DNA of 64,000 nt. It comes from OMIW01 sp044235645. GTDB lineage: Bacteria; Bdellovibrionota_C; UBA2361; OMIW01. The DNA is taken from assembly GCA_044235645.1 (NCBI GenBank), contig JBIIHQ010000006.1, positions 100,382 to 164,381 on the forward strand, written 5' to 3'. How positions within the stretch are numbered: the stretch's first letter is position 1; every line of letters starts with the position of its first letter. Positions 27,854 through 36,004 of this stretch are shown piece by piece. The position numbers and the translations under genes were made by a program. Below the pieces are notes generated by a model that saw only the letters and a list, made by a program, of their open reading frames with translations, made no database searches and was not told the DNA's origin.

Positions 27854-28783
27854 TTACCCAAGGAGCGCGATAAGGCCTTTAACGCGCTCAACACTCGCCG
27901 CAAGCTCTGCTTGCTCCCCTTCAGAGATTGGGATCTCGACAACTTTTTCGACACCCCCCGCTCCGATAATCACCGGCACTCCGATATAAAGACCGCCGGT
28001 AACTCCATACTGTCCAGTGCACGATGCTGCAGCAGCAACCACTTTTCGTTGGTCAAGCAAGTAGCTCTCTGCCATCTCTATGGCTGAGGCAGCCGGCGAA
28101 TAGAAAGCCGAGCCAGTCTTCAGGAGCGCAACGATCTCTCCTCCCGCACCCCGAACCCGCTTCTCAATCGCGTCGAGCCGTTCAGCGGAGACAAGATGAG
28201 ATACCGGAACCCCGTTAACCGTGGTGAAGCTCCGCACCGGCACCATGTCATCACCGTGACCGCCGAGCACGAATGCAGACACCGAAGCGACCGACACATT
28301 GAGTTCCTCAGCAAGGAACGCGCGATATCGCGCAGAATCGAGAACGCCTGCCATCCCCGCGACCTTCGATGGGGCGAACCCAGTAGCCTCTCGCATCAGC
28401 CACGCCATCGCATCGAGGGGATTGGTAACCACGATGACGAAAGCGTTGGGCGCATATTCCTTAATCCCCGCGCCAACCGTCCGGATAATTTCAGCATTCG
28501 TTCGAACTAGATCGTCGCGACTCATGCCAGGTTTACGGGCAAGCCCCGAAGTGACGATACAGACATCGGCACCCGCGATATCAGCTATGTCGTTCGTTCC
28601 CTTTATCGAAAAATCGCACTGAAAAACGGGAGCCAGATGAAGCAGATCGAGCGCCTTGCCCTGCGGAAGATCCGCGACCACATCATACATCACTACATCG
28701 CCAAGCTGCCGGAGCCCCGCCAGCAATGCGAGTGTTCCCCCAATTTGACCAGCTCCAATTAACGCAATCTTTCGCCGAGCCAT
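27854..28783 (-). CDS. mdh: malate dehydrogenase
   Basis: 309 aa from ATG 28783, which has AAAGGGG upstream; the longer open frame to 29032 is unsupported. An LDH-like MDH oxidising malate to oxaloacetate with NAD: GAGQIGG (10-16), Asp about 34 at the end of the second strand for NAD preference, substrate Arg in LARKPGMSRDDLV, VTNPLDAM, Arg in GVLDSARYRAFLA, and catalytic His in VLGGHGDDMVP. It is the first gene of the mdh-sdhCAB unit, which joins two consecutive TCA steps. Confidence 0.96.
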   Translation of the reverse strand: MARRKIALIGAGQIGGTLALLAGLRQLGDVVMYDVVADLPQGKALDLLHLAPVFQCDFSIKGTNDIADIAGADVCIVTSGLARKPGMSRDDLVRTNAEIIRTVGAGIKEYAPNAFVIVVTNPLDAMAWLMREATGFAPSKVAGMAGVLDSARYRAFLAEELNVSVASVSAFVLGGHGDDMVPVRSFTTVNGVPVSHLVSAERLDAIEKRVRGAGGEIVALLKTGSAFYSPAASAIEMAESYLLDQRKVVAAAASCTGQYGVTGGLYIGVPVIIGAGGVEKVVEIPISEGEQAELAASVERVKGLIALLG

Positions 28784-29017
28784 CGCTGCATACCCCTTTA
28801 ATTGTGTGATTTGTCTCGCTTGAGTGCCGAGTCGTACCAACTCACAACGGCGATAAAACTCCCTTGACTCTCGTTTAATCGCCGCACAGAAAAACCTCAT
28901 AGAAGGTACTACCATGCGTCCTTCATAGCAAGCGAAAATGAGGTTGACTGGCACCAGCGGGCGCACCCAATGATCAAAGCTTTTCGCTCTCTTTCCCGAT
29001 CCAATCTCACTCACCAC

Positions 29018-29046
29018 TTGAATCGAGCTCATCCTCCTGATATAGT
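29018..29046 (+). promoter_or_regulatory. sigma-70 promoter of the tRNA-Pro gene
   Basis: TTGAAT 29018-29023 and TATAGT 29041-29046 with a 17-bp spacer, 18 bp upstream of the mature tRNA 5' end. Confidence 0.7.
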
Positions 29047-29064
29047 CCTGGCGTTGAACAGCGT

Positions 29065-29139
29065 CGGGGTGTAGCTCAGCCTGGCTAGAGCACTAGTTTT
29101 GGGAACTAGGGGTCGCTGGTTCAAATCCGGTCACCCCGA
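29065..29139 (+). tRNA. tRNA-Pro (anticodon TGG)
   Basis: Acceptor CGGGGTG (29065-29071) pairs with CACCCCG (29132-29138), discriminator A. The D arm is TAGCTCAGCCTGGCTAGAGC. The anticodon stem CTAGT/ACTAG encloses loop TTTGGGA, giving anticodon TGG. The T arm is CTGG-TTCAAAT-CCGG. The CCA end is not encoded. It is a single tRNA gene with its own promoter and terminator. Confidence 0.97.
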
Positions 29140-29151
29140 TTTTCGGTTTTT
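29136..29151 (+). terminator. tRNA terminator
   Basis: CCGA-TTT-TCGG (29136-29146) followed by TTTTT (29147-29151). The short stem reuses the acceptor 3' end. Confidence 0.5.
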
Positions 29152-29160
29152 ACCACTGTT

Positions 29161-29208
29161 GTTGTGGATGAGGTTGTGGATGGGGTTGTGGATGGGGTTG
29201 TGGATAAA
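29161..29208 (+). repeat. four tandem 12-bp repeats resembling DnaA boxes
   Basis: Four exact-length copies of GTTGTGGATGRG: units at 29161, 29173, 29185 and 29197, the last ending ATAAA. The last unit contains TGTGGATAA (29199-29207), a perfect consensus DnaA box on the complementary strand (TTATCCACA); the other three keep TGTGGATG. A partial fifth copy precedes the array. It sits between tRNA-Pro and pepP. Confidence 0.75.
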
Positions 29209-29377
29209 CAGCGCGCTCTGAACGTTTTGACCTCTTCGGTAGGCACCTCTGTGGGACGATTGTGGTAACACCAATTCGAATCTCATGTTTTTATCCGCGA
29301 TGATTCGTGCGTTAATGCTGTCTGATTAAAAGAGTCGGTTCTGCGCCCTCTCTCACCAACTCTCACTCCGCACTCTC

Positions 29378-31228
29378 ATGCAAAGATCTCCCTCATTCGC
29401 CCCCCCTTCAGTCGACTCTCCCGCACCCTCTATCCCGACTCGGCTTGCCCGATTTCGGAAGAAGATGGCAGACGCAGGGTGGGATGGGTATCTCGTCCCT
29501 TCTGCCGATCCACATCTCAGCGAATATCTGCCTGACCACTGGAAGCGTCGAGAGTATCTTTCCGGCTTCACCGGATCACTCGGCGATCTTCTGGTCGGTA
29601 AAACTGGGGCGTGGTTGTGGACCGATTCTCGCTACTTCCTTCAGGCCGAGGAGCAGCTCGCAGGAACTGACATCTCGCTCTGTCGATTAGGCATCGCGGG
29701 AGAACCCACCCTCGAAACTGTTATCGATGAACACTTCTCTGGAATGACCGTTGCGGTTGATCCACATACCATCTTAGTTCGTGACCGCGAACGGCTGACG
29801 AAGGCACTTGGAAAGGTGTCAGGGCAACTCATCCTTGCATCACACAATCTCGTTGATGCTGTTTGGGAAGACCAGCCATCCCTTCCCGCCGATCCCATCT
29901 CAATACATCCCCTCTCGTTCGCGGGCATATCAGTCGCGGATAAGATATCTCTCGTACGGGAACACCTCGCAACCCTTCTTCCGCGTGAAGGGTTATCATA
30001 CATACACCCCATTTCAGCCCTCGATGCGGTTGCGTGGCTTTTTAATATTCGAGGATCCGACATTCCGTTCAACCCCCTCGCCCTTGGGTATGCAGTGATC
30101 TCGTCAGATATCGCCGTTGCATATCTGAATCTCTCAATCGCATCCCGCGAGGTTGTCGCGCAGCTCGCTCATGAGGGAGTAACGGTACGACCTTATGGCG
30201 ACTTTATTTCTTCCCTCGAGGAATACCGAGGCACTTGGATTATTGATCCGCTCTCGACGAATGCGGCGATCATTGAGATGATTGAAAGGAGTAATACTCC
30301 CCCCGTTATCAGAGCCCCGTCCCCCATAACCCTCCTTAAATCGGTCAAAAACCCCGTCGAGCTGGAGGGGATGCGGATGGCACATCTGCTCGATGGAGCT
30401 GCGTTTACGTCGCTTCTTCACTGGCTCAATACGAGAGTCTTAGATACGGAGATAACGGAACTAAGCCTCGCCGAGAAACTCGAAGAGTTTCGCTCTCAGA
30501 ATCCTACCTACCGCGGGCCAAGCTTTCCAACTATCGCTGGATTTGGCCCTCATGGAGCGATTGTGCATTATTCCGCGACCCCTTCCAGTGCATCATCGGT
30601 GACACCGTCAGCACTTCTCCTTATCGATTCCGGAGGACACTATCTTCACGGCACCACCGACGCCACCCGCACGATTCACCTCGGTGATCCCACCCCCGAG
30701 GAAGCAGAACGATATACGCTTGTTCTCAAGGGACACCTTGCCCTTGCGCGCGCCGTTTTTCCGGCAGGAACCGATGGATGCGACCTTGATGCGCTCGCTC
30801 GTGCGCCATTGTGGAACCATGGCCTCAACTACGGGCACGGCACCGGTCACGGAGTCGGGTGCTACCTTCCGGTTCACGAGGGGCCACAGCGAATTGCACT
30901 GGGTCGACGGTCAGTATCCTTGCTTCCCGGCATGGTCGTCAGCAATGAGCCGGGCTACTACAAACCAGGTGCGTATGGAATTCGAATTGAGAACCTCTTG
31001 CTCGTGACCGAACGCCCTGACTTAGCCTCTCATGAGCTCGGCGAATTTCTCTCGTTTTCCCCCCTGAGTTTGGTACCCTACTGCCGGCGACTCGTGGTCC
31101 CTTCGCTCCTATCCGATGAGGAACGGAGTCAGATTAATGCCTATCACCGATTCGTTCGCGAGTCGTTAGAACCGCTCCTCCCCCGCGATATCTCACTTTG
31201 GCTGCAACAAGAGACCGCTCCTGTGTAA
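29378..31228 (+). CDS. aminopeptidase P (Xaa-Pro aminopeptidase, M24B), long type
   Basis: 616 aa, removing N-terminal residues that precede proline. Two creatinase-N-like domains (about 20-150 and 165-310) precede the pita-bread catalytic domain. Metal ligands are in LLIDSGGHYLHGTTDATRT (two Asp), GHGTGHGVGCYLPVHEGP (His and the proton-shuttle His), NEPGYYKPGAYGIRIEN (two Glu). The three-domain architecture of about 600 residues matches the eukaryotic XPNPEP1-like subgroup rather than E. coli PepP (about 440 aa). Cytosolic; monocistronic. Confidence 0.93.
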   Translation: MQRSPSFAPPSVDSPAPSIPTRLARFRKKMADAGWDGYLVPSADPHLSEYLPDHWKRREYLSGFTGSLGDLLVGKTGAWLWTDSRYFLQAEEQLAGTDISLCRLGIAGEPTLETVIDEHFSGMTVAVDPHTILVRDRERLTKALGKVSGQLILASHNLVDAVWEDQPSLPADPISIHPLSFAGISVADKISLVREHLATLLPREGLSYIHPISALDAVAWLFNIRGSDIPFNPLALGYAVISSDIAVAYLNLSIASREVVAQLAHEGVTVRPYGDFISSLEEYRGTWIIDPLSTNAAIIEMIERSNTPPVIRAPSPITLLKSVKNPVELEGMRMAHLLDGAAFTSLLHWLNTRVLDTEITELSLAEKLEEFRSQNPTYRGPSFPTIAGFGPHGAIVHYSATPSSASSVTPSALLLIDSGGHYLHGTTDATRTIHLGDPTPEEAERYTLVLKGHLALARAVFPAGTDGCDLDALARAPLWNHGLNYGHGTGHGVGCYLPVHEGPQRIALGRRSVSLLPGMVVSNEPGYYKPGAYGIRIENLLLVTERPDLASHELGEFLSFSPLSLVPYCRRLVVPSLLSDEERSQINAYHRFVRESLEPLLPRDISLWLQQETAPV

Positions 31229-31240
31229 AGGATGCCTTGG

Positions 31241-31290
31241 TGAGTGGCTCTTTTCCCGATTGCCCTCGGGCAGACATTCCCCACCACTCA
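31241..31290. terminator. two-tier hairpin between convergent genes
   Basis: TGAGTGG 31241-31247 pairs with CCACTCA 31284-31290, enclosing CCCGA 31255-31259 / TCGGG 31266-31270. Placed between convergent pepP and the glycosyltransferase stop; there is no clear T-run. Confidence 0.35.
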
Positions 31291-32481
31291 GGAAACTTTA
31301 TCTCCCCGCCGAGTCCAGCGCTCACCAATAGTTGCTCCCACCCCGCCCGTGATTGCACACCACGTCAGGTAGTACAGAAAACTGACATGGAGCGGCGCGG
31401 TGGAATTGTGGTTCGAAGCAAACGGATAGCCAACGAAAAACCAACTGTAGAGGGCAATCAGCGCACAACTCCCAGCTGCTAGATATCGCGCGGCCCACCG
31501 CGGGGCGAGCAACACGAGCGCGGGGAGCGGATACACCAGATACTGAGGGCCAAATCCAGGGGCAAATATGAGAAATCCGCCGAACGCGAGGAGAAAGCCA
31601 AAAAGAATATCGGTGCTTCGAAGCGTATTCATAACGAAAACGGGCAGAGCCAGAATCAACAGCTTCGCCGGGAGCGCGTACAATGTCGCGATGATATGCG
31701 GAAATCCTGAAATCTCAGATCGCCACGGACCGAGAATTGTCGTAAGAAAGACGGTGATACCCCACATATCAAGAGGTGGCTGATATTGAAGAACATCTTG
31801 AATGAATGGCCAGCCACCCCATATGACTCCACCCACCACCGAAATGAGGGGAATTACCACCCCCAATAAAAATACCCACCAACGGCTCCACCCCACCACG
31901 AAAAGGGCAACCGGCACGAATACTAGTGGTGGCAGCTTTATCGAGGCTGCGATCCCAAGAATCAATCCAGCCCGAAACACACTCCCCCCCGAGTGAAGTA
32001 CCACTGCGGATGCAAACGCCATCGAATTGACGAGCGAATCGAGGTTGCCGTGATACCCCGCGATCAGGAGTGGCACGGGGGCGAATCCGAAGAGACAAAT
32101 ACCAACGAGCCTCGACCGCAATCGACACCTGAATCCTATCAGGGTAAGGGTTAGCACATCGCCCAGGATCCCCGGAATCCGGAGAATAAAAGGAAACGCG
32201 ATTCCTGTTGCGAGATGGATCTTATAAGTAGCCCACACCAAAAGCACACCCAAGGGGGGTACGTTGCAGAGCGAATCGCGCGCATACAGCCGCCACAATC
32301 CATCCTCATCAATGGCAACCGCGAATTGATACCATGCCGCGACATCACTCGACCCCACGGACGCCGCAGCAATCCAGATACGGAGAATGGTCGCGACACT
32401 TATCAGCGCGACGGGGATAAGGGCTGGAGGTGTCTGAAAGTTTCTCATTGCAGACGCTATGTGATTGTTAGTCATGCCCAC
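31288..32481 (-). CDS. polytopic membrane glycosyltransferase (GT-C type)
   Basis: 397 aa with about ten hydrophobic helices. The first periplasmic loop carries an acidic motif (GSSDVAAWYQFA) and the segment 'SLCNVPPLGVLLVWATYKI', as in GT-C transferases of the GT39/GT83/GT87 class that use polyprenyl-phosphate sugars on the periplasmic face. The YHGNLDSL motif near the middle resembles related mannosyl/hexosyltransferases. Donor and acceptor cannot be read from sequence. No cell-wall operon surrounds it. Confidence 0.65.
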   Translation of the reverse strand: MGMTNNHIASAMRNFQTPPALIPVALISVATILRIWIAAASVGSSDVAAWYQFAVAIDEDGLWRLYARDSLCNVPPLGVLLVWATYKIHLATGIAFPFILRIPGILGDVLTLTLIGFRCRLRSRLVGICLFGFAPVPLLIAGYHGNLDSLVNSMAFASAVVLHSGGSVFRAGLILGIAASIKLPPLVFVPVALFVVGWSRWWVFLLGVVIPLISVVGGVIWGGWPFIQDVLQYQPPLDMWGITVFLTTILGPWRSEISGFPHIIATLYALPAKLLILALPVFVMNTLRSTDILFGFLLAFGGFLIFAPGFGPQYLVYPLPALVLLAPRWAARYLAAGSCALIALYSWFFVGYPFASNHNSTAPLHVSFLYYLTWCAITGGVGATIGERWTRRGDKVS

Positions 32482-32610
32482 GCTTCAGCACCGAAGGTCA
32501 CCGGGAGGCAGCCACCGTCAGAATATGTGGGTTTTCGGCGGTTTACGCTACTGAGATTCTCGATGGTTCCATAACCTCAAGAGGAGCCTTTCGCGAGAAA
32601 CTGCAGAGAA

Positions 32611-32619
32611 TGGTATACT
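32611..32619 (+). promoter_or_regulatory. extended -10 promoter
   Basis: TGGTATACT: TG-N followed by TATACT (32614-32619), a perfect extended -10. No good -35 is present, as expected for this class. Predicted start is about 32626, exactly at the first base of the structured leader. Confidence 0.55.
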
Positions 32620-32626
32620 GTGGTTT

Positions 32627-32683
32627 GTCGCCCAGCTTACGGGGGAGCGCACCTCCCGTCAGCTACCGGGTAGGGAGGGCGAC
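32627..32683 (+). ncRNA. three-way-junction leader RNA, candidate regulatory element
   Basis: The closing stem GTCGCCC (32627-32633) / GGGCGAC (32677-32683) is 7 bp and perfect. Hairpin 1 spans 32639-32659 (ACGGGGG with CTCCCGT, one G-U). Hairpin 2 is CTAC-CGG... (32663-32673). The element begins at the predicted transcription start. Its 3' strand contains GGAGG (32674-32678), the Shine-Dalgarno of a 20-codon ORF at 32688, so folding would hide it. It matches no riboswitch class I know. Confidence 0.4.
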
Positions 32684-32687
32684 ATAG

Positions 32688-32750
32688 ATGCGAGCCCCGC
32701 GTTGGGATGCACCTCTTCGAAAACATTATCGCCGGCTATGGCCACTTTAG
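32688..32750 (+). CDS. 20-codon leader ORF overlapping the next gene
   Basis: ATG 32688 is 9 nt after GGAGG. The peptide is basic (MRAPRWDAPLRKHYRRLWPL) and stops at TAG 32748-32750, 10 bp past the ATG (32738) of the following gene, which itself lacks a Shine-Dalgarno. This suggests translational coupling. Confidence 0.35.
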   Translation: MRAPRWDAPLRKHYRRLWPL

Positions 32751-34024
32751 ATCCCTTGACCTCACAGAATCGAGAGCCCCAACCACACGGGGTGACAGAG
32801 TCCTCCATTGAACAACAAAGCTCAGCAGCCTCACTCGGAGCTCCTGCTGAAGTCGGCACCCGCTCGGACCTTCAGAACACCTCACCGAACCGCTCTCGAC
32901 CAAAGGACCCCCCCTCCTCGGCGGGGTCTATGCCGTCCGAGAGTAGAATTGGCCGCAGCGAGCTCGGTCCTGCTGAAACCCGGGATTCCAGAGGCGCTCT
33001 CCCCCCTGGCAAAGGGGAACAGACGTCGGCACTAAAAGGTCAAAATACGAATCTTCAGTCCAAGGTTCAGGACCTGATGAGCCAGTACGCAAATGGTACC
33101 ATCTCCCAAGGAGAGCTGGTTCGACAGCTTAAAATGGTAAATAACGTCCTCGCCCACAACATGGTCAAGGAGGCAAAGCAGGCATTGGGAGGGAGCACTG
33201 CCCTTGCCACTTCGCCTGAGCACCAGTCACAACTCCCCCAGAGCCGTTCCCTCCTCGAGGACAACGCAACAAACGTGAAGGCGGCAGGAGTTGAAGAGAC
33301 GGGTCCTCCTCCACCCGAAAAGGCGGAATCAGCGTACGGGGCAATGGGTCAAGATGGCGCGCTTTCGACCGAGCACGAAAAACAGCAGGAAGAGCAGCGA
33401 CAACAGAAGCAGGAAGCTGATCAACAGATGCTCGAGGGAATTATCGCTGACCGGGAAACAAACGAGCAGGCACAAATTCAGCGCACGAATCAGATAGTGG
33501 AGCAAAATGCTCGGGCCGCGCAGGACAAGCAGCGCCAGATGCAGGAGCAGCAAAAGCAACAGGAGGCGCAAACGCAGGAGATAACGGGCCAGAGAGGACA
33601 GATTGGCGAGTTCCTTCGGACAGCGTCAAAAGCGAGCGCCCAGAAGCAAAAATACCTCCAACGGACAAAATCGAGGACATCTGTCGGTGTTATTCCACGG
33701 CTCGATAAGGAGCTTTCCCTCGGACCCCACCAACAGCAGTCGGTCTCTCACAGCTCAAGAGACTCGAAGAAGAGGAGCGATGGGCAGGAGGAGGATTTTC
33801 TCGAGATGCTCGGGGATGGGATCGCCTTTGAAGATTCGCCAGAGGGGGCTCGGGACAGCTCGTCCTCAATTAATCCAGGTGATGACCGCCAGAGGGATAA
33901 TGCTCGAGAAGATACCTTCCCGGGAACCGAACCAACATCTGCGGTCAGTGGACAGACCAAACACCCTCCGGAGCCCCAGCCCCTCCCCGATTGGTTCAAG
34001 CCTCTCGGTGATACAAAGTGGTGA
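32738..34024 (+). CDS. Gln/Glu-rich coiled-coil protein, function unknown
   Basis: 428 aa from ATG 32738; a TTG at 32702 in the same frame is an alternative. Extremely hydrophilic with no signal or membrane segment. After a Ser/Pro-rich N-terminus there is a helical block (about 108-155: NLQSKVQDLMSQYANGTISQGELVRQLKMVNNVL). Then comes a long Gln/Glu coiled-coil (about 215-300, repeated EEQRQQKQEADQQ and DKQRQMQEQQKQQEAQ), then a Ser/Asp-rich tail. It is convergent with the fliA operon. It could be structural or a scaffolding partner; no family recognised. Confidence 0.65.
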   Translation: MATLDPLTSQNREPQPHGVTESSIEQQSSAASLGAPAEVGTRSDLQNTSPNRSRPKDPPSSAGSMPSESRIGRSELGPAETRDSRGALPPGKGEQTSALKGQNTNLQSKVQDLMSQYANGTISQGELVRQLKMVNNVLAHNMVKEAKQALGGSTALATSPEHQSQLPQSRSLLEDNATNVKAAGVEETGPPPPEKAESAYGAMGQDGALSTEHEKQQEEQRQQKQEADQQMLEGIIADRETNEQAQIQRTNQIVEQNARAAQDKQRQMQEQQKQQEAQTQEITGQRGQIGEFLRTASKASAQKQKYLQRTKSRTSVGVIPRLDKELSLGPHQQQSVSHSSRDSKKRSDGQEEDFLEMLGDGIAFEDSPEGARDSSSSINPGDDRQRDNAREDTFPGTEPTSAVSGQTKHPPEPQPLPDWFKPLGDTKW

Positions 34025-34080
34025 GCCGGCCCCGACTTGAGTACGCACAACCCGGCATGCGCTTGGAATAACAAGTTGAC

Positions 34081-34845
34081 CTATCGAGCGGTGCGCAGGA
34101 TATTTTTTAATCGAATGAGAGCCCGGGATCGAATCTGAGATGCCCTGGACTCCGTAACCCCAAGGATCTCGCCAATCTCTTTCAGATTGAGCTCCTCATA
34201 AAAATAGAGCGATATAACAAGTCGTTCTTTCTCGGGGAGCCTATCAAGGGCGCGCGCAACGAGTTCGACCTTTTCTCCCCCCAGTATTCTGCTCAAGGGA
34301 TCACGCATACGGCTCGGAAGCACCTCGTCTGCCTGAAAGCGGTCCTCTCCGTGCCCGAATCCGAGCTCCTCAAAACTCAACATGACAATGCTGCCGACCT
34401 CACTCAGGAGTCGCTGAAGCTCGTCCAGCTCAATGCCGAGCTCCCCAGCTACCTCCTCATCCGTTGCGGGACGCCCCATCCGTTGTTCAATCCGGTGATA
34501 GGCTGATTCAACTTTATGAGCCTTATACCGAAGGGTGCGAGGAAGCCAATCCTGCGCCCGGAAACTATCGATAATCGCCCCGCGAATCCGAAACTGGGCG
34601 TAGGTTGCGAAGTTAGTGTCGTGAGTTGGATCAAACTTCTCGAGCGCATCGACAAGTCCGATGATGCCGGAATTGAGCATCTCTTTAACATCGACCTCCT
34701 TGGGCAAGCGACCCGAGAGGCGATGAACAACCCGTTTTACGAGGGGCAGATAACTACGGATCACGTCCTCCCGCTCGTACTCACTGACCGAACGGTAGGC
34801 CTCAATCGCCGTTGTCTTCGCCTTAGTTGCCTTGAATTTCTTCAT
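34081..34845 (-). CDS. fliA: RNA polymerase sigma-28 factor for flagellar operon
   Basis: 254 aa. Region 2 has REDVIRSYLPLVKRVVHRLSGRLP, MLNSGIIGLVDALEKFDPTHDTNFATYAQFRIRGAIIDSFRAQDWLPRTLR, the latter typical of FliA/WhiG sigma factors. Region 3 (RMGRPATDEEVAGELGI) and region 4 (LPEKERLVISLYFYEELNLKEIGEILGVTESRASQI) follow. It directs late flagellar genes. Its start overlaps the upstream small ORF by 23 bp; it is the last gene of flhB-flhA-flhG-orf-fliA. Confidence 0.95.
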   Translation of the reverse strand: MKKFKATKAKTTAIEAYRSVSEYEREDVIRSYLPLVKRVVHRLSGRLPKEVDVKEMLNSGIIGLVDALEKFDPTHDTNFATYAQFRIRGAIIDSFRAQDWLPRTLRYKAHKVESAYHRIEQRMGRPATDEEVAGELGIELDELQRLLSEVGSIVMLSFEELGFGHGEDRFQADEVLPSRMRDPLSRILGGEKVELVARALDRLPEKERLVISLYFYEELNLKEIGEILGVTESRASQIRSRALIRLKNILRTAR

Positions 34846-35047
34846 AGCTCCTCAAAACTCCGACAACTATCGCGCAAATAATTCGGATGCCAACAATAAC
34901 GATAGCGGCTCTCACCGCGAGCGTTCCGAGCCCAATATCGTGTCGCCACCCCTCAACGCCCACAACGATGAGGCTGATAAGCGCGAAAAGCGCAAACGCG
35001 AATCGCACATACCGGAGATCGTTCTTCCGAGCCATTACTTCACTCAC
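34823..35047 (-). CDS. small membrane protein in the flagellar operon
   Basis: 74 aa with two transmembrane helices (FAFALFALISLIVVGVEGW and GTLAVRAAIVIVGIRIICAIVVGVLRSYEEI). It overlaps flhG by 4 bp and fliA by 23 bp, so it is translationally coupled within the operon. The second helix with its cytoplasmic RSYEEI tail recalls small proteins found between flhG and fliA in delta-proteobacteria, but no function is known to me. Confidence 0.65.
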   Translation of the reverse strand: MSEVMARKNDLRYVRFAFALFALISLIVVGVEGWRHDIGLGTLAVRAAIVIVGIRIICAIVVGVLRSYEEIQGN

Positions 35048-35964
35048 AGAGCAACCTGCCTAGCGAGAATGTCCTGGAAGAATAACTGAAGTCCGCCACG
35101 CACTTGTGGCCCCTCCGACACCTCATCGACACGTTTTGCCAATCTCCTTAAGGACAATCCTGATTGAGAGGTCGGAAAAATCTCTAACAGTGGTCTATTT
35201 CGCAATATTGCTGCTGAGACTGCTGAATCATGTGGAATAAAACCGAGATATGAAACTCGAATTCGCAGAAAACGCTCGCAAGAGTGCATCAATCTTGTTG
35301 CTGCTCTGCGTGCAAGCCGCTCCGGGTCCTCGTCAAACCCACTCACATTGTTGACAACGAGGGATATCTTAGTTTCACCGTAATGGCCCACCAGGACCTT
35401 TATCAGCGCATAGGCGTCCGCGATTGACGTTGGCTCTGGGGTGATCACAACCAGAACTTCAGAGGAAACCGCATTAAAATACATGACATCTGGACCAATA
35501 CCCGCCTGCGTATCGATGAGTAGGTAGTCGTATCCCCTCGCCACCGATTCCAGCTCCGCACACATCCGCATCCGCTGCTCTACCGAGAGAACCGCGAGCG
35601 ACTCTATCCCCGATGCAGCCGCGATTAAAGAGACACCGTGGGGTGTTTCAACTATCGCCTCTTTCAATGGAAGATTGGAAAGGATAACCTGCTCAAGTGT
35701 CTGGGAAGGACGGATACCGAACATCACGTCGACATTTGCCAACCCAAAATCACAATCCATGAGCAAAACGCGCCGACCCCGCTCAGCGAGCGCGATAGCA
35801 AGATTCACCGCCGTATTAGTCTTGCCTACTCCTCCTTTCCCGCTGGTGATGCTCATCACACGGGGGATGCCCGTCTTCCCTCCCCGGTATACGCCATCTT
35901 CATCCATCATTGCATCTTCCCCAACCCAGGTTTGGCTCATAAAATTTACCCACGCTCGATACAC
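35044..35964 (-). CDS. flhG: FlhG/FleN-type MinD-like ATPase
   Basis: Up to 306 aa; ATG 35940 (MSQTWVG...) is a possible internal start. Deviant Walker A SGKGGVGKTN at 41-50, switch I DCDFGLANVDVMFG, and Walker B-like YDYLLIDTQAGIGPDVMYF place it in the ParA/MinD family. 'TPEPTSIADAYALIKVL' is characteristic of FlhG, which restricts flagellar number. A C-terminal amphipathic stretch is expected for membrane binding. FlhG normally stimulates the GTPase FlhF, whose gene usually lies between flhA and flhG; here that space is only 40 bp and flhF is absent. Confidence 0.92.
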   Translation of the reverse strand: MYRAWVNFMSQTWVGEDAMMDEDGVYRGGKTGIPRVMSITSGKGGVGKTNTAVNLAIALAERGRRVLLMDCDFGLANVDVMFGIRPSQTLEQVILSNLPLKEAIVETPHGVSLIAAASGIESLAVLSVEQRMRMCAELESVARGYDYLLIDTQAGIGPDVMYFNAVSSEVLVVITPEPTSIADAYALIKVLVGHYGETKISLVVNNVSGFDEDPERLARRAATRLMHSCERFLRIRVSYLGFIPHDSAVSAAILRNRPLLEIFPTSQSGLSLRRLAKRVDEVSEGPQVRGGLQLFFQDILARQVAL

Positions 35965-36004
35965 AAAATATCGTCACAACCGACTACAGCCTCCCATCTC
36001 ACTC

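Noticed and set aside
29161..29208. CRISPR array
   Set aside because: Units are 12 bp, directly adjacent without spacers.
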